41,478 nt of DNA. It comes from Acidobacteriota bacterium. GTDB lineage: Bacteria > Acidobacteriota > Vicinamibacteria > Vicinamibacterales > CAVVIG01. Position numbers and translations under genes: made by a program. This document shows, one piece after another, positions 9,567-18,910 of this stretch. The first letter of the stretch is position 1, and the number at the start of each line of letters is the position of its first letter. Location: the NCBI GenBank assembly GCA_003222535.1, contig QHWJ01000242.1, positions 1 through 41,478 of the forward strand. The letters run 5' to 3'. The notes below the pieces were generated by a model. That model was not told the DNA's origin, did no database searches, and saw nothing but the letters and a program-made list of their open reading frames with translations.

Positions 9567-12506
9567 TCAGAATGCCTGTCCGAAGCTGACGAACCACGCG
9601 GTCAACGCCTCGCCGGCCTGGCGACCGACCTTGAATCCGAGGTCGAAGCGAATCGGGCCGAACGGCGACTTGTAACGGACGCCGCCGCCAACCGCGCTCC
9701 GCATCTCGCCGAAGTCGATGTCGGCAACCCGCGCGAAGATGTTGCCGGTATCGAGGAAGCCGACGACACCGAGTCCGCCGGCGACCGGCGCGCGCAATTC
9801 CGCATTGAAGATCACGAGCCCGTTGCCTCCACGTGGCAGGCCGCTGGCGTCGATGGTGTCGCGCTGCAGGTCCTCGGGATCATGGCGAACGCCGAGGCGA
9901 TCGAGCGCGAAGCCGCGGATGGTCGTGTCGCCGCCGGCATAAAACCGCTCGCTCGCCGGCAGAGCCGTGATGACGAGCGGCTGGCCGTCCTCGTCGACGA
10001 GCGGGACGCCGCGTGGATCGAGCAGCGGATTGCCTTTGTTGTCGACGGCGGGGCGCGGAAATCCCGCGGCGAGTCCCAACCTCGCGTTGCCGGCGAACAC
10101 CATGCGGCTGGTGTGGGGCAGCACGTGGAAGGTCTGCGCCGTCAGGAACGATTTCGCGAACCCGACCTGCCCCCCGATCGCGCGGCCGAACAGCTGGGCG
10201 TTGGCGCTGACAAATCGCCCCGCAGTCGGCTCGACCTGATCGTCGCGCGTGTCCCGGATGATCGTGCCGGAAAACCCCGAGAGCAGATAGTCGGGAAACG
10301 TGCGGTCGATGAGCAGCCGGTTTTCCGCGTCGGTCGTGCTCGAGTTGAATGTCACCTCGGTCCGCTGGACCTGGTAGCTCCCGCTGATGCTGACGGCTCG
10401 CGACAGGTGACGGGCGATGTCGGCGCTGCCGCTCTGGCGCTTGAAGTGGAAGCTCGATCGAATCTGCTGCTCGACGGTGCCGTTCAGGAACCCGTCGGCG
10501 GCGGTGTCCAAGATGCGCGGCTCCCGGAAGGTGCCGACACCCCGATACTCCGCGGTCGCTTCGGGATCGAGGGGATGCGAGAAGCTCGCGAAGAAATTCA
10601 CCGATCGGTTTTTGCCGAACACGTTCCGGCGGCCGATTTCGAAGAAGGCGCGCGGCGCGACCTCGAAGCGCTCGGTCGCCACGCTGCCGGCCTCCCTGGC
10701 GCCCACCACGCGCAGCCGCCCCTCGACGCCCCCGCCGTAGCCCACCGTCGTCGGCGGCGCCTCCTCGATCGTCACGAGCAGGTCGCGCGTCGTCTCTCCG
10801 CCGTGGCGCAGCTCCGATATGCGTGCACGGCGGAACAGCCCGAGCGCGGCGAGCCGGCGCTGGCCCTCGTTGATCGCGCTGAGGCTGAACGGGTCGCCCG
10901 CCTTCACCTGCAGCTCGCGCTCGATCGTCCCCGCGCTGGTGCGCACGTTGCCGACGATGAGGACGTGATCGACGAAGACCTGGGGGCCTTCACGAACGGC
11001 GAACGTCACGGCCACGTGCGTGCCGCTCTCGCTGAACTCGGGCCTGGCCTCGACGGTCGCGCTCTCGTAGCCAAGATCCTGGTACGCCAGCTGAATCGCG
11101 TCGCGATCCACGCCCAGCTGCCCGGGCACGTACGGCGCGCCCGCCTGCAGTCTGACGCGCGCCCGCAGCGTCGCCTCGGGCAGCGCCTGGTTTCCGGCGA
11201 ACGCCAGGCTGTCGACGATCGTCCGCGCGCCCTCGGTGATCACGGCCCGCACGGCCACCGGCACCTGTGCCGGGGGCGGCGTAGGCGTGACGACCTCGAC
11301 GGCGGACTGCACCTTCGCCGACGCGAAGCCGCGCCTGTGGTACAGGTCCTCGATCATCTGCACGTCGCCATCCAGCCTGGCGCCGGAGAACGGCTGGCCG
11401 TCCCGCAACCGCAGGCCCGATTCGAACTCGGCCAGCGGGATCGAGGCGTTGCCGGAGATTTCGAACGTCGACACCCTGAACTGCTGCCCGCGATGCACGG
11501 CGAACGTGATCACCAGCTCGGCGTTCGCCTCCTCGCGGGTATGAGGCGCCGTCGCGTCCCGATAGCCCTGCGCTCGCAGGTACTCTTCGATGCGGTTGCT
11601 CGAGTCCTCGAGCAGATCCTCGTCCACCGACCCTTCGCGCTCGACCGGCACGAGCTCGACGCGTCGGTCCGACGGCAGCGGGTCCCCCGTGAACACGACG
11701 CGCACGCGCGGGCCCGGCGACACCGTCAGCGTCAGGTCGGCGACGCGATCGCCGTCGGTCAGGCGCACGACCGGCAGAATCTTCGCTTCGTAGTAACCGC
11801 CTTTGCGACGGGCGTCGATGTACCGCTCGATGCGTGCGTTGAGCGCCTCGCGCTGATACGGCGCGCCGGGCGCGAGGCCAAGGCGGTCGAGGAGCTCGGC
11901 GTGCGTCACCGGCGGCGGTCCGATGATCTCGATCGAGCCGATCTTCGTCCGCACGCCCGGATCGATCGCGAAGACCAGGGTGGCGCGCTCGGGCGCGTGC
12001 TCGACGTCCGATCGCGGAGAGATGGCGGCGTGCAGGTATCCGCGCGCGCGCAGCGCGTCGGCAAGAATGCGCGTCATGTCCGCGGTCCGGCCGAGCGGCG
12101 GCGAGACGCCGAACCGGTCGACGATGGCGCGGCGCAGCGCACCCTGGTCGATGCCGGGCGCACCGAGCGGGCCGTCGAAGCGGATGCTGGCGACGGGATG
12201 GAGCGGCACCAGCTCGTAGGTGAGCGCGACGCGGCCGTTCTCGATCGCCGCATCGACGCTGACGCCCTCGAATCGCCCGAGGCTGAAGAGGTGCGCCACC
12301 GTCTCGCGCACCTGCACCATCGACAGCGGCTGGCCGGACGCGGTCCCGACGATCTGCATCATCAGCGGCTCGGTCGAGTCGCGCCCTTCGATCACGAGGC
12401 GAACTGATCCAACGGGCCGCCCGAGGTAGTCCGCCACGGCCGCGGCTGCGGCCGTGGCACAGAGGACACAGAGGGAACAGAGGACACAGAGGAGACGACG
12501 GCGCAT
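9567..12506 (-). CDS. BamA/TamA-family outer-membrane protein insertase
   Basis: A 979-residue Omp85 protein. A signal peptide (residues 1 to about 22) precedes an unusually long periplasmic part (to about residue 600) that looks like six POTRA modules, recognisable by recurring IxFxGN-type strands (ISGNASIP, FAGNQALP, IVGNVRTS) and ARGYLHA, SRGFASA or DLGYESA-like helix ends. The C-terminal beta-barrel keeps the lid-loop IRGF motif (in GGDTTIRGFALDRLG) and ends in phenylalanine (SFGQAF), the usual barrel signal. It overlaps the upstream tamB stop (TGATG), so the pair probably forms a TamA-TamB-like complex that inserts proteins or moves lipids. No second Omp85 gene is visible, so BamA and TamA cannot be told apart here. 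The signal peptide is Cys-rich and built from DNA repeats. Confidence 0.92.
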   Translation of the reverse strand: MRRRLLCVLCSLCVLCATAAAAAVADYLGRPVGSVRLVIEGRDSTEPLMMQIVGTASGQPLSMVQVRETVAHLFSLGRFEGVSVDAAIENGRVALTYELVPLHPVASIRFDGPLGAPGIDQGALRRAIVDRFGVSPPLGRTADMTRILADALRARGYLHAAISPRSDVEHAPERATLVFAIDPGVRTKIGSIEIIGPPPVTHAELLDRLGLAPGAPYQREALNARIERYIDARRKGGYYEAKILPVVRLTDGDRVADLTLTVSPGPRVRVVFTGDPLPSDRRVELVPVEREGSVDEDLLEDSSNRIEEYLRAQGYRDATAPHTREEANAELVITFAVHRGQQFRVSTFEISGNASIPLAEFESGLRLRDGQPFSGARLDGDVQMIEDLYHRRGFASAKVQSAVEVVTPTPPPAQVPVAVRAVITEGARTIVDSLAFAGNQALPEATLRARVRLQAGAPYVPGQLGVDRDAIQLAYQDLGYESATVEARPEFSESGTHVAVTFAVREGPQVFVDHVLIVGNVRTSAGTIERELQVKAGDPFSLSAINEGQRRLAALGLFRRARISELRHGGETTRDLLVTIEEAPPTTVGYGGGVEGRLRVVGAREAGSVATERFEVAPRAFFEIGRRNVFGKNRSVNFFASFSHPLDPEATAEYRGVGTFREPRILDTAADGFLNGTVEQQIRSSFHFKRQSGSADIARHLSRAVSISGSYQVQRTEVTFNSSTTDAENRLLIDRTFPDYLLSGFSGTIIRDTRDDQVEPTAGRFVSANAQLFGRAIGGQVGFAKSFLTAQTFHVLPHTSRMVFAGNARLGLAAGFPRPAVDNKGNPLLDPRGVPLVDEDGQPLVITALPASERFYAGGDTTIRGFALDRLGVRHDPEDLQRDTIDASGLPRGGNGLVIFNAELRAPVAGGLGVVGFLDTGNIFARVADIDFGEMRSAVGGGVRYKSPFGPIRFDLGFKVGRQAGEALTAWFVSFGQAF
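12434..12492. repeat. Repeat and palindrome encoding the BamA/TamA-like signal peptide
   Basis: Two exact 15-bp copies of ACAGAGGACACAGAG (12460-12474 and 12478-12492) adjoin a perfect 11-bp inverted repeat, GCCACGGCCGC (12434-12444) and GCGGCCGTGGC (12449-12459), with a 4-nt loop. Read on the minus strand this DNA is the signal peptide: the repeat gives LCVLCSLCVLC and the palindrome gives the Ala-rich cleavage region. Confidence 0.8.
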
Positions 12507-15500
12507 CAGAACACGTGCCTCACGCGGAACTCCAGCGCATAGGTCTGCTGGTCCTCGTTGCGCGACAGAATCCAGGACACGCGATCGCTCTCGTCGATCT
12601 CGAGCAGCACAATCTGATCGTTGAACGTCGTGTTGAGGCTGCGGGAGAACGTCAGGTAGACGCGATCGGAGATGCGCTTGCCGATGGTGAGGCGCGCGGT
12701 CGGGTTCAGGCGCGACGACTGCTGGCTGTACGGATCGAAGAACGACGGCGTGAGCTGGAACGTATCGACGCCGAACGTCTGCTCGACGACCTTGCCCACT
12801 TCCGACGACAGCGTCCCCGTGATCGCCTGCGTCGCGCGTGTCGTGATGATGTCGGTCTGCGTCTGGGTCTGATAACGCTGTGCGCGCAGCTCCGGCGCCA
12901 TGTCCTGCGTGCCCGTCCGGCGCACGTCGCTGAAGAGAAGGGCCAGCACCTCCGACGTCGGCAGCGGCGGATCGGAGTTGAGCGTCGGCCTGAGCTGATC
13001 GCTGGTGCCCGCGAAGGCGACGGTGACCCGGTAGGTCTGGCCGGGCACGCGCACGCTGGTCACGGCCTCGATGTCGAAGAACGGCTCGATCCGCGCCGGG
13101 TTCGTGAAGTCCATCGTCCCGCGCGTGATGCGGTAGCGACGTCCCTCGAACGTCACCTCACCGCGCTCGATGTCGGCGTGCCCCACGATCACGGGGCGAT
13201 CGTAGGTGCCGCGCAGCGTGAGGTCGGCGTTGGCCAGAAGACGCGCCAGGTTGTTCTCGACGCGCAGCGTGGACGGCACGAGGAGGTGCACGTCGAACTT
13301 CAACGGCACGGCCGGCGCAGGATCGCCGCCGCCGCCGGCGGGCGGTGCGGATCGTCTCGACGCGAGATCGAAGACGCTGCCCGGCGTGTCGATCCGGCGG
13401 CTCCAGATTGCGCTCCTCACCGTGACCGTCCCGCCGAGCGTCGGTGATTTGTAGTTGCCGCGCAACGCGAGGTCGGCGTCGACGACCGAGCGGATGCCTT
13501 CGGGAACCCGCAGGTGCATCTCCTCGCCCCGTGCCGTGAGATCGAGATCGCCGGGCAGATAGCCGTCCAGGCCGATCCGGCCGCCAAACTGCACGTGCCC
13601 TCCGCCCATCGTCGCCGCCACGTCGTCGAGCCGGATGCCGCTGGCGTCGAAATGAATCGTGCCATTGATGGCGTCGAGCGCGTTGGGAATCGAGAAGTGG
13701 CGGATGCGGCCGCCGGCGATCGTCGCGCTGCCGGAGAACCGCGGCTGCTGCAGCGGACCGTCGATCGCGGCGGTCAGCTCTGCCCGGCCCGATCCGCGGA
13801 CATCGCGGAAGAAGCCCTGGAGGATGCCGAGGTTGGCGTCACCGGAGGCCTCGAGCGCGATCCGATCGTCCTTCAGCCCGATCGCGCCCGACACCCGCAG
13901 CCGCGTGTCCACGCCGACCAGCTGCAGCTCCTGGATCCTGATCCGCTGCTCGTCGAGCGCGATCCGGATCGGCGCGGCGTTCTTCACGGCATAGTCGAGC
14001 AGCCGCATGTCGAGCGAGTCCACCGTCCCGTCGACGAGCAGGTGATTGGCATCGGCCAGCTCGCCCACGACACGAATGGATCCGCTCACGACTGCCGTGG
14101 TGAACGGCGAGAGGCGTGGCACGAACAGACGGACGTATGGATCGAGCGACGTGTCGTGGAACCGGAACGTCAGCTCCGCGTCGGACTGCGGCGTGAGGGC
14201 GATGCGGCCGCCGCCCGTGAGCGCCAGGCGCGGCGAGGCGGCGTCGATCTCGCCGCTCAACTGGTTGCCTCGGAGCGCGAGCGTGCCGGTGACCTGGCCG
14301 ACGCCCTCTTCTCCAATAAAGAGATCATTGACCCGAAACTTGAAGTCGTTGCGCGGGTTGTCGAACGTACTGCTGCCGCCGGCGGTGAACTCGGCGATGC
14401 CCGACAGCGGCGCGCGCGGATACGCCAGAAACGCGAGGCGTTCGACCGGGATGCGACGGCCGTCCACGTTGAACGAGTAGGTGGAATCCCAGCCGACGAA
14501 CGCGGCGCCGGTAATCGTGCCGGCGCCTTTCTCGACGATCATGTTGTCGAGCCGCACGCCCGACCCGTCGAACCGCAACGCCGACGCCGCCTTCTGAAAC
14601 GGCTCGCCGTACGCGATCCCGTCGTCAATCGTCATGGCGCCGAAGCCGATGGGCCGCTCGTACCCGCCGGTCAGGTGAAACTCGCCCGACAGCAGGCCGG
14701 ACACCGGGTACACATCGATTCCGAACGCATGCCGCAGGCTGTCGAGGTCGCGGCGCGCCACGCGCAGGCGGGCGTTGATTTCTTCGCCGCCGTCCTCGCG
14801 GGGGTAGCCGAGCGAGAAGAGGCCGTCGGCGCGAATCTCCGAGTCGCCCAGCCGCACCGCGCCGTCGCGCACGTTCACATACCGGTTCTCGACGACGATC
14901 TGCGCCGAGCCGCCGCCCCAGAGCGTGTCGAACGCGCGGAGATCCTCGCCGGTGAACAGGCCTTCGACGCGCGGATTGTGAAAGGCCCCGGTCATGACGC
15001 CGTCGAACTCGCCGCGGCCGCCGAACGGGACCGCGCCGGTCGGCGACCCGAAGTCCGTGATGATCCCGGCGAGCACCTGATCGCTTTCCTGCCAGTCGCT
15101 GGTCGTCACGTGAAACGCCAGGCGGGAGCGATCGCCGTAGGACGTCGTGCCGCCGAAGGTGACGTGCGTGCGCTCGGTCGCGAAACGCCCCGACTCGATG
15201 GTGACCTCATCGGGTGTGTAGCGATACGTGAGCTCACCGGCGATCGGCAGATGCGCCGGGAGCGGCACGGGCGCAAACGGTCCCCATTCGTGCCGCGCAT
15301 GGTCGGCGTCGGCCGCGCGCGCGGCCTCCAGCGACGCGGTCATCGGCGTCACACCAGGCGGCGGCGTCACCACCAGACGCCCCTCGCCGCGATGATCGGC
15401 GAAGCGGCCGGACGGCCACTCGAGCAGGTTGTGCAGCGACGCGGCGCCCGCAAAGCGCAGTCCGGGGAACTGCTCGAAGTCGCTGAACCTCGCCAGGTCG

Positions 15501-16618
15501 AGGTCGGTCACCGTGGCATCGAAGCGGTGCGTCGGCCGCGTCTTCTTACCGAACGGCTGGATCGAATATGCGAACTGCGCGGCCCCTCCGTAGAACTGCG
15601 AGCCGGCGTTCCAGACCTCGAACCCGTGCCGCGTCCACCGCAGCGATCCGTACAGATATGGAAATCGATACTCGTTCACGCCGGCAAGCTCGCTCGAGAA
15701 CGTGCCCGTGAGATCGCGGTTGGTGTCGCCCTCCGCGCCGTTCTTGAACAACCGGAACGTGCCGGTGAAGTCGCCGTCGCCGGAGATCCGCCACGGTTCG
15801 TTCTTGAAAAACAGCTCCCGCATGCGCGGGAACTTGACGCGCGACCGGACCTGGTAGCCCTGGTTGGGCCAGTGCGCCACGTCCACCTCGCCGCGCGCGA
15901 CCGTTGTCGCCCCGTCGGTGTCGAGGTCGACGCGCTCGAGATGGATGCGCGAGCCGTCGATGACGAACCGCGCCTTCATGTTCGCCCACATCGGCTCGAA
16001 GTCCTGGATCGTGACCGTTCCGCCCGTGAACGTCGCCGTCCCGTGGTAGGTGGGGAGGTTGCCGATGTTGATGTCCAGATTGCGGCAGACGATGCCCCAC
16101 GGCGTTTCGTGATCTTCGAACGTGAACTGCCCTCGGGACGCCCGCAGGTATTTGAGGGTCGTCGTGACGCGTCGCGGGCCCGGCGGCTTCCCGTCGTCGT
16201 GGTTGAACCGCGGGAAGTTGTGCGCGTTCTCCCACTTCTCGACCAGCATGTGCCAGTCGGTCATCTCGACGGCGGTAATCGTGATGTCCGGCCGGCGGGC
16301 GATGGCCGGCATCCAGTCGAGCGACACCGCCAGCTGCCGGGCGGTGAAGAACGGACGATCGCCTTCGTGCAGGCCGTCGATCGTCAGGTTCTCGACGAGG
16401 AACTTGCCGGTGAGGAGACGGATCCTGAGCGACCCGATGTGCATCGGCCGCTCGATGTACTTGGAGCCCTCGATTTCCGCCTTCTGTCGCGCGATCGGTC
16501 CGAGATCGACCGTGACGGACGAGACGATCGCCGCCGCCAGCAGCGCGACGACCAGCGTGAGGCCGAGGCCGACACATCGAAGGGCCTTGTGATGACGCAG
16601 GCGCTTGAAGGATTTCAC
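12506..16618 (-). CDS. tamB: TamB-like translocation and assembly module protein
   Basis: A 1370-residue envelope protein. One N-terminal membrane helix (about residues 14-36) anchors a very long beta-rich periplasmic region with AsmA-like character. The C-terminal 300 or so residues match the TamB (DUF490) domain, including LALLFSDVRRTG, then TFGVDTFQLTP, TIGKRISDRVYLTFSR and a terminal EFRVRHVF. TamB proteins bridge inner and outer membranes and are linked to barrel-protein insertion and phospholipid transport. The start is GTG at 16618, overlapping the BCCP stop (GTGA), so translation is coupled to a fatty-acid-type carboxylase subunit. Its stop overlaps the start of the Omp85 gene. The domain assignment is confident; the exact cargo is not known. 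Confidence 0.9.
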   Translation of the reverse strand: MKSFKRLRHHKALRCVGLGLTLVVALLAAAIVSSVTVDLGPIARQKAEIEGSKYIERPMHIGSLRIRLLTGKFLVENLTIDGLHEGDRPFFTARQLAVSLDWMPAIARRPDITITAVEMTDWHMLVEKWENAHNFPRFNHDDGKPPGPRRVTTTLKYLRASRGQFTFEDHETPWGIVCRNLDINIGNLPTYHGTATFTGGTVTIQDFEPMWANMKARFVIDGSRIHLERVDLDTDGATTVARGEVDVAHWPNQGYQVRSRVKFPRMRELFFKNEPWRISGDGDFTGTFRLFKNGAEGDTNRDLTGTFSSELAGVNEYRFPYLYGSLRWTRHGFEVWNAGSQFYGGAAQFAYSIQPFGKKTRPTHRFDATVTDLDLARFSDFEQFPGLRFAGAASLHNLLEWPSGRFADHRGEGRLVVTPPPGVTPMTASLEAARAADADHARHEWGPFAPVPLPAHLPIAGELTYRYTPDEVTIESGRFATERTHVTFGGTTSYGDRSRLAFHVTTSDWQESDQVLAGIITDFGSPTGAVPFGGRGEFDGVMTGAFHNPRVEGLFTGEDLRAFDTLWGGGSAQIVVENRYVNVRDGAVRLGDSEIRADGLFSLGYPREDGGEEINARLRVARRDLDSLRHAFGIDVYPVSGLLSGEFHLTGGYERPIGFGAMTIDDGIAYGEPFQKAASALRFDGSGVRLDNMIVEKGAGTITGAAFVGWDSTYSFNVDGRRIPVERLAFLAYPRAPLSGIAEFTAGGSSTFDNPRNDFKFRVNDLFIGEEGVGQVTGTLALRGNQLSGEIDAASPRLALTGGGRIALTPQSDAELTFRFHDTSLDPYVRLFVPRLSPFTTAVVSGSIRVVGELADANHLLVDGTVDSLDMRLLDYAVKNAAPIRIALDEQRIRIQELQLVGVDTRLRVSGAIGLKDDRIALEASGDANLGILQGFFRDVRGSGRAELTAAIDGPLQQPRFSGSATIAGGRIRHFSIPNALDAINGTIHFDASGIRLDDVAATMGGGHVQFGGRIGLDGYLPGDLDLTARGEEMHLRVPEGIRSVVDADLALRGNYKSPTLGGTVTVRSAIWSRRIDTPGSVFDLASRRSAPPAGGGGDPAPAVPLKFDVHLLVPSTLRVENNLARLLANADLTLRGTYDRPVIVGHADIERGEVTFEGRRYRITRGTMDFTNPARIEPFFDIEAVTSVRVPGQTYRVTVAFAGTSDQLRPTLNSDPPLPTSEVLALLFSDVRRTGTQDMAPELRAQRYQTQTQTDIITTRATQAITGTLSSEVGKVVEQTFGVDTFQLTPSFFDPYSQQSSRLNPTARLTIGKRISDRVYLTFSRSLNTTFNDQIVLLEIDESDRVSWILSRNEDQQTYALEFRVRHVF

Positions 16619-17166
16619 TGAATGACGATGAGCAGCGCGCCGGCGTCGACCGACATCCCCTCGCGGGCATGGATCTCCGTCACCGTGCCGTCGCGGCTGG
16701 CGCGCAGCTCGTTCTCCATCTTCATCGCTTCGACCACCACCACCGGTTGACGCGCGCCGACTGTGTCCCCCGCCTTGACGAGCAGCCGCACAACCTTGCC
16801 GGGCATCGGCGCCGTCAGGCGCTGCGGCCCGGAGATCGAGCCGTCACCGTGAAGCCTCCGGCCCCGTCGCCGGCCGTTCACGGTGACCGTTATCGGCACG
16901 CCACCGACGTGCACCGTGAGCGGACCACCAACGGGATCCCTGGCGAAGCTCACATCGTACACGTGCGCCCGGGCGTGCCGATCCCCTGTACCCGTGATGG
17001 TGTCCACCGGCGACACGCTGTCCACAACAAGCGACAGCGTATGCGCGTGGATGCGCGCCGCGTCGACCTGCCGGGTGTGGCCGTTGACGGTGACTGCAAT
17101 ATCGTCGCCCGTTCGTGCGACTACGACCTGCCACCGCCGGCCGCCGATCTCGACTTCGAATCGCAT
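16615..17166 (-). CDS. Biotin carboxyl carrier protein
   Basis: A 183-residue protein that carries carboxybiotin from the biotin carboxylase to a carboxyltransferase. The C-terminal biotinyl domain (about 112-183) contains the biotin-accepting K149 in EAMKMENE and the conserved APMPGKV. The first 110 residues hold a beta-rich region (MRFEVEIGGRRWQVVV) like that of acyl-CoA carboxylase carrier subunits. It follows the biotin carboxylase gene by 45 bp and overlaps the tamB start by 4 bp. A carboxyltransferase beta gene sits 11 kb away on the same strand (28359-29903) and is the likely partner, which would make an acetyl- or propionyl-CoA carboxylase. Confidence 0.93.
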   Translation of the reverse strand: MRFEVEIGGRRWQVVVARTGDDIAVTVNGHTRQVDAARIHAHTLSLVVDSVSPVDTITGTGDRHARAHVYDVSFARDPVGGPLTVHVGGVPITVTVNGRRRGRRLHGDGSISGPQRLTAPMPGKVVRLLVKAGDTVGARQPVVVVEAMKMENELRASRDGTVTEIHAREGMSVDAGALLIVIQ

Positions 17167-17211
17167 CTCGCCGCGTAACCTCCGCGCCGATCGAGTGAAG
17201 GCAGCGCCGCG

Positions 17212-18741
17212 CTACAACGCGCGCAGCCTTTCGACGCGCGCCTGCGTCCGCCACGCACCAGCCACGGCGCCGTTGCCGCCGTGTTCGGGCGCTGCCAGGG
17301 CGGAGGGAGAGAGCGCGGCCTCCAGGGCGGCGGCGATGACGGCGATCTCCTGCACGTCCGGGCTCGCCTCCACGAACGGACGGCCGTTTCGTGCCTTCAG
17401 CACCTCGTCCAGGTACGTCGTGTGAAATCGCCCGTCGACGAATTCAGGCTGTGCCAGCAGCCACGTGAAAAACGGCACGGTCGTCTTGATGCCCGTCACG
17501 AGGTATTCGCCGAGCGCGCGGCGCATGCGCGCGATGGCGAGCGGCCGATCTTCGGCCCAGGCGGCGAGCTTCGAGATCATCGGGTCGTAAAAGATCGGCA
17601 CGTCCAGGCCGGCGGTCGCGCCGCTGTCGTCGCGGATGCCGGGTCCGGCCGGCACCGAGAGCTGCTGGATCCGTCCGGGCGACGGCAGGAAGTTGTTGTC
17701 GGGGTCTTCCGCGTAGATGCGGCATTCGATCGCGTGCCCGTTCGGCGTCAGGAGGCGGGCGGGATCGAGATCGAGGCGCTCGCCGCGCGCGATGCGAATC
17801 TGCCAGCGGACCAGATCGAGGCCCGTCACCATCTCCGTGATCGGATGCTCGACCTGCAGCCGCGTGTTCATCTCCAGAAAATAGAACCGGCCGTGTTCGT
17901 CGAGAAGGAATTCGATCGTGCCGGCGTTGGTGTAGCCGACGGCCCGTGCGACGGCGGCCGCGGCCGACGTCATCGCCCCGCGCAGCACCGGCGAGACGGC
18001 GAGGGACGGCGTTTCCTCGACGACCTTCTGGTGGCGCCGCTGAATCGAGCACTCGCGTTCGACGAACGGCAGCACGGTGCCGTGCGCGTCGCCGAGCAGC
18101 TGCACCTCGATGTGGCGGGGCCGCGTCAGCCGGCGTTCGAGATACACCGCCGCATCGCCAAATGCCGCGCCCGCTTCCGAGCGGGCCGCGCGCACCGCGC
18201 CCGCCAGATCGCCCGGATCCGTGACCGTGCGCATGCCTTTGCCCCCGCCGCCGGCGACGGCTTTGACCAGCACGGGGTACCCCAGCGATTCGGCGATTCG
18301 CGCGACGTGCACGTCGGACGCATCCGGGCCGATCGGGTCTTCGGTGCCGGGCACGGTCGGTACGCCCGCGCGCGAGGCCGCCATCCGCGCCGCGGTCTTG
18401 CTGCCCATCGTTCGAATCGCGCCGGCCTCCGGCCCGATGAAGATCAGCCCCGCGGCGCGCACGGCCGCGGCGAAGTCTTCGTTCTCCGCCAGGAAGCCGT
18501 ATCCGGGGTGCACGGCGTCGGCTCCGCTCTTCTTCGCGACGTCGATCAGCCGGTCGATGCGCAGGTAGCTTTCACGCGGCGCGCTCGGCCCGATCGGGTA
18601 CGCCTGGTCCGCGAAGCGGACGTGCAGCGCCGTCCGATCGCATTCGGAATAGACCGCGATCGGCGACACGCCCAGCTCCCGGCAGGCCCGGATGACGCGC
18701 ACGGCGATCTCGCCGCGATTGGCGATGAGAATTTTTTTCAC
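17212..18741 (-). CDS. accC: Biotin carboxylase subunit of acyl-CoA carboxylase
   Basis: A 509-residue ATP-grasp enzyme that carboxylates biotin with ATP and bicarbonate. It shows the N-terminal domain (KKILIANRGEIAVRVIRA), the glycine-rich ATP loop (GGGGKGMR), the metal and catalytic region (FLEMNTRLQVEHPITE) and the C-terminal domain (ECRIYAEDP). It is about 50 residues longer than the AccC of acetyl-CoA carboxylase in enteric bacteria; the tail (to RTQARVERLRAL) resembles propionyl/acyl-CoA type subunits. The start is GTG at 18741, without a Shine-Dalgarno and only 11 bp below a TACAAT box. It heads the accC-BCCP-tamB-bamA/tamA-surA-like gene run. Confidence 0.94.
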   Translation of the reverse strand: MKKILIANRGEIAVRVIRACRELGVSPIAVYSECDRTALHVRFADQAYPIGPSAPRESYLRIDRLIDVAKKSGADAVHPGYGFLAENEDFAAAVRAAGLIFIGPEAGAIRTMGSKTAARMAASRAGVPTVPGTEDPIGPDASDVHVARIAESLGYPVLVKAVAGGGGKGMRTVTDPGDLAGAVRAARSEAGAAFGDAAVYLERRLTRPRHIEVQLLGDAHGTVLPFVERECSIQRRHQKVVEETPSLAVSPVLRGAMTSAAAAVARAVGYTNAGTIEFLLDEHGRFYFLEMNTRLQVEHPITEMVTGLDLVRWQIRIARGERLDLDPARLLTPNGHAIECRIYAEDPDNNFLPSPGRIQQLSVPAGPGIRDDSGATAGLDVPIFYDPMISKLAAWAEDRPLAIARMRRALGEYLVTGIKTTVPFFTWLLAQPEFVDGRFHTTYLDEVLKARNGRPFVEASPDVQEIAVIAAALEAALSPSALAAPEHGGNGAVAGAWRTQARVERLRAL

Positions 18742-18752
18742 GCGAAGCGGAT

Positions 18753-18782
18753 ATTGTACTTCGGCACCGCTGAAGCGGTGCC
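18753..18782 (-). promoter_or_regulatory. -10 element and overlapping palindrome upstream of accC
   Basis: TACAAT (minus strand, 18753-18758) matches the -10 consensus at five of six bases. A start 6-7 nt downstream would leave a leader of about 5 nt before the GTG. A perfect inverted repeat, GGCACCGCT-GA-AGCGGTGCC (18763-18782), covers the place where a -35 would lie, and no good -35 is visible. It could be an operator or simply part of the neighbouring repeat. Confidence 0.4.
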
Positions 18783-18826
18783 CTACGAAGACGCATCCGC
18801 TGAAGCGGTGCCCTACGAAGACACAT
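18767..18826. repeat. Tandem 30-bp repeat between accC and the amidase gene
   Basis: Two 30-bp units (18767-18796 and 18797-18826) differ at one base. Each begins CCGCTGAAGCGGTGCCCTAC. The 12-mer GGTGCCCTACGA inside them also occurs, inverted, at 24992-25003 between the two receptor genes. Confidence 0.75.
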
Positions 18827-18910
18827 CGGCGCCGGTAGAGCGCACGACGGCGTACACGGGCACGCCTTCAGACCGAAGTTCCCTGTAAAGCCCGGGGAAC
18901 TTCCGTTTGG

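Noticed and set aside
13514-16621. 1035-residue open frame on the plus strand opposite tamB, and several similar long frames opposite nrdJ, bamA/tamA, accC, the amidase and both receptors
   Set aside because: They are Arg/His-rich translations antisense to clearly conserved genes, as expected from GC-rich codon use; no domain or start signal supports them.
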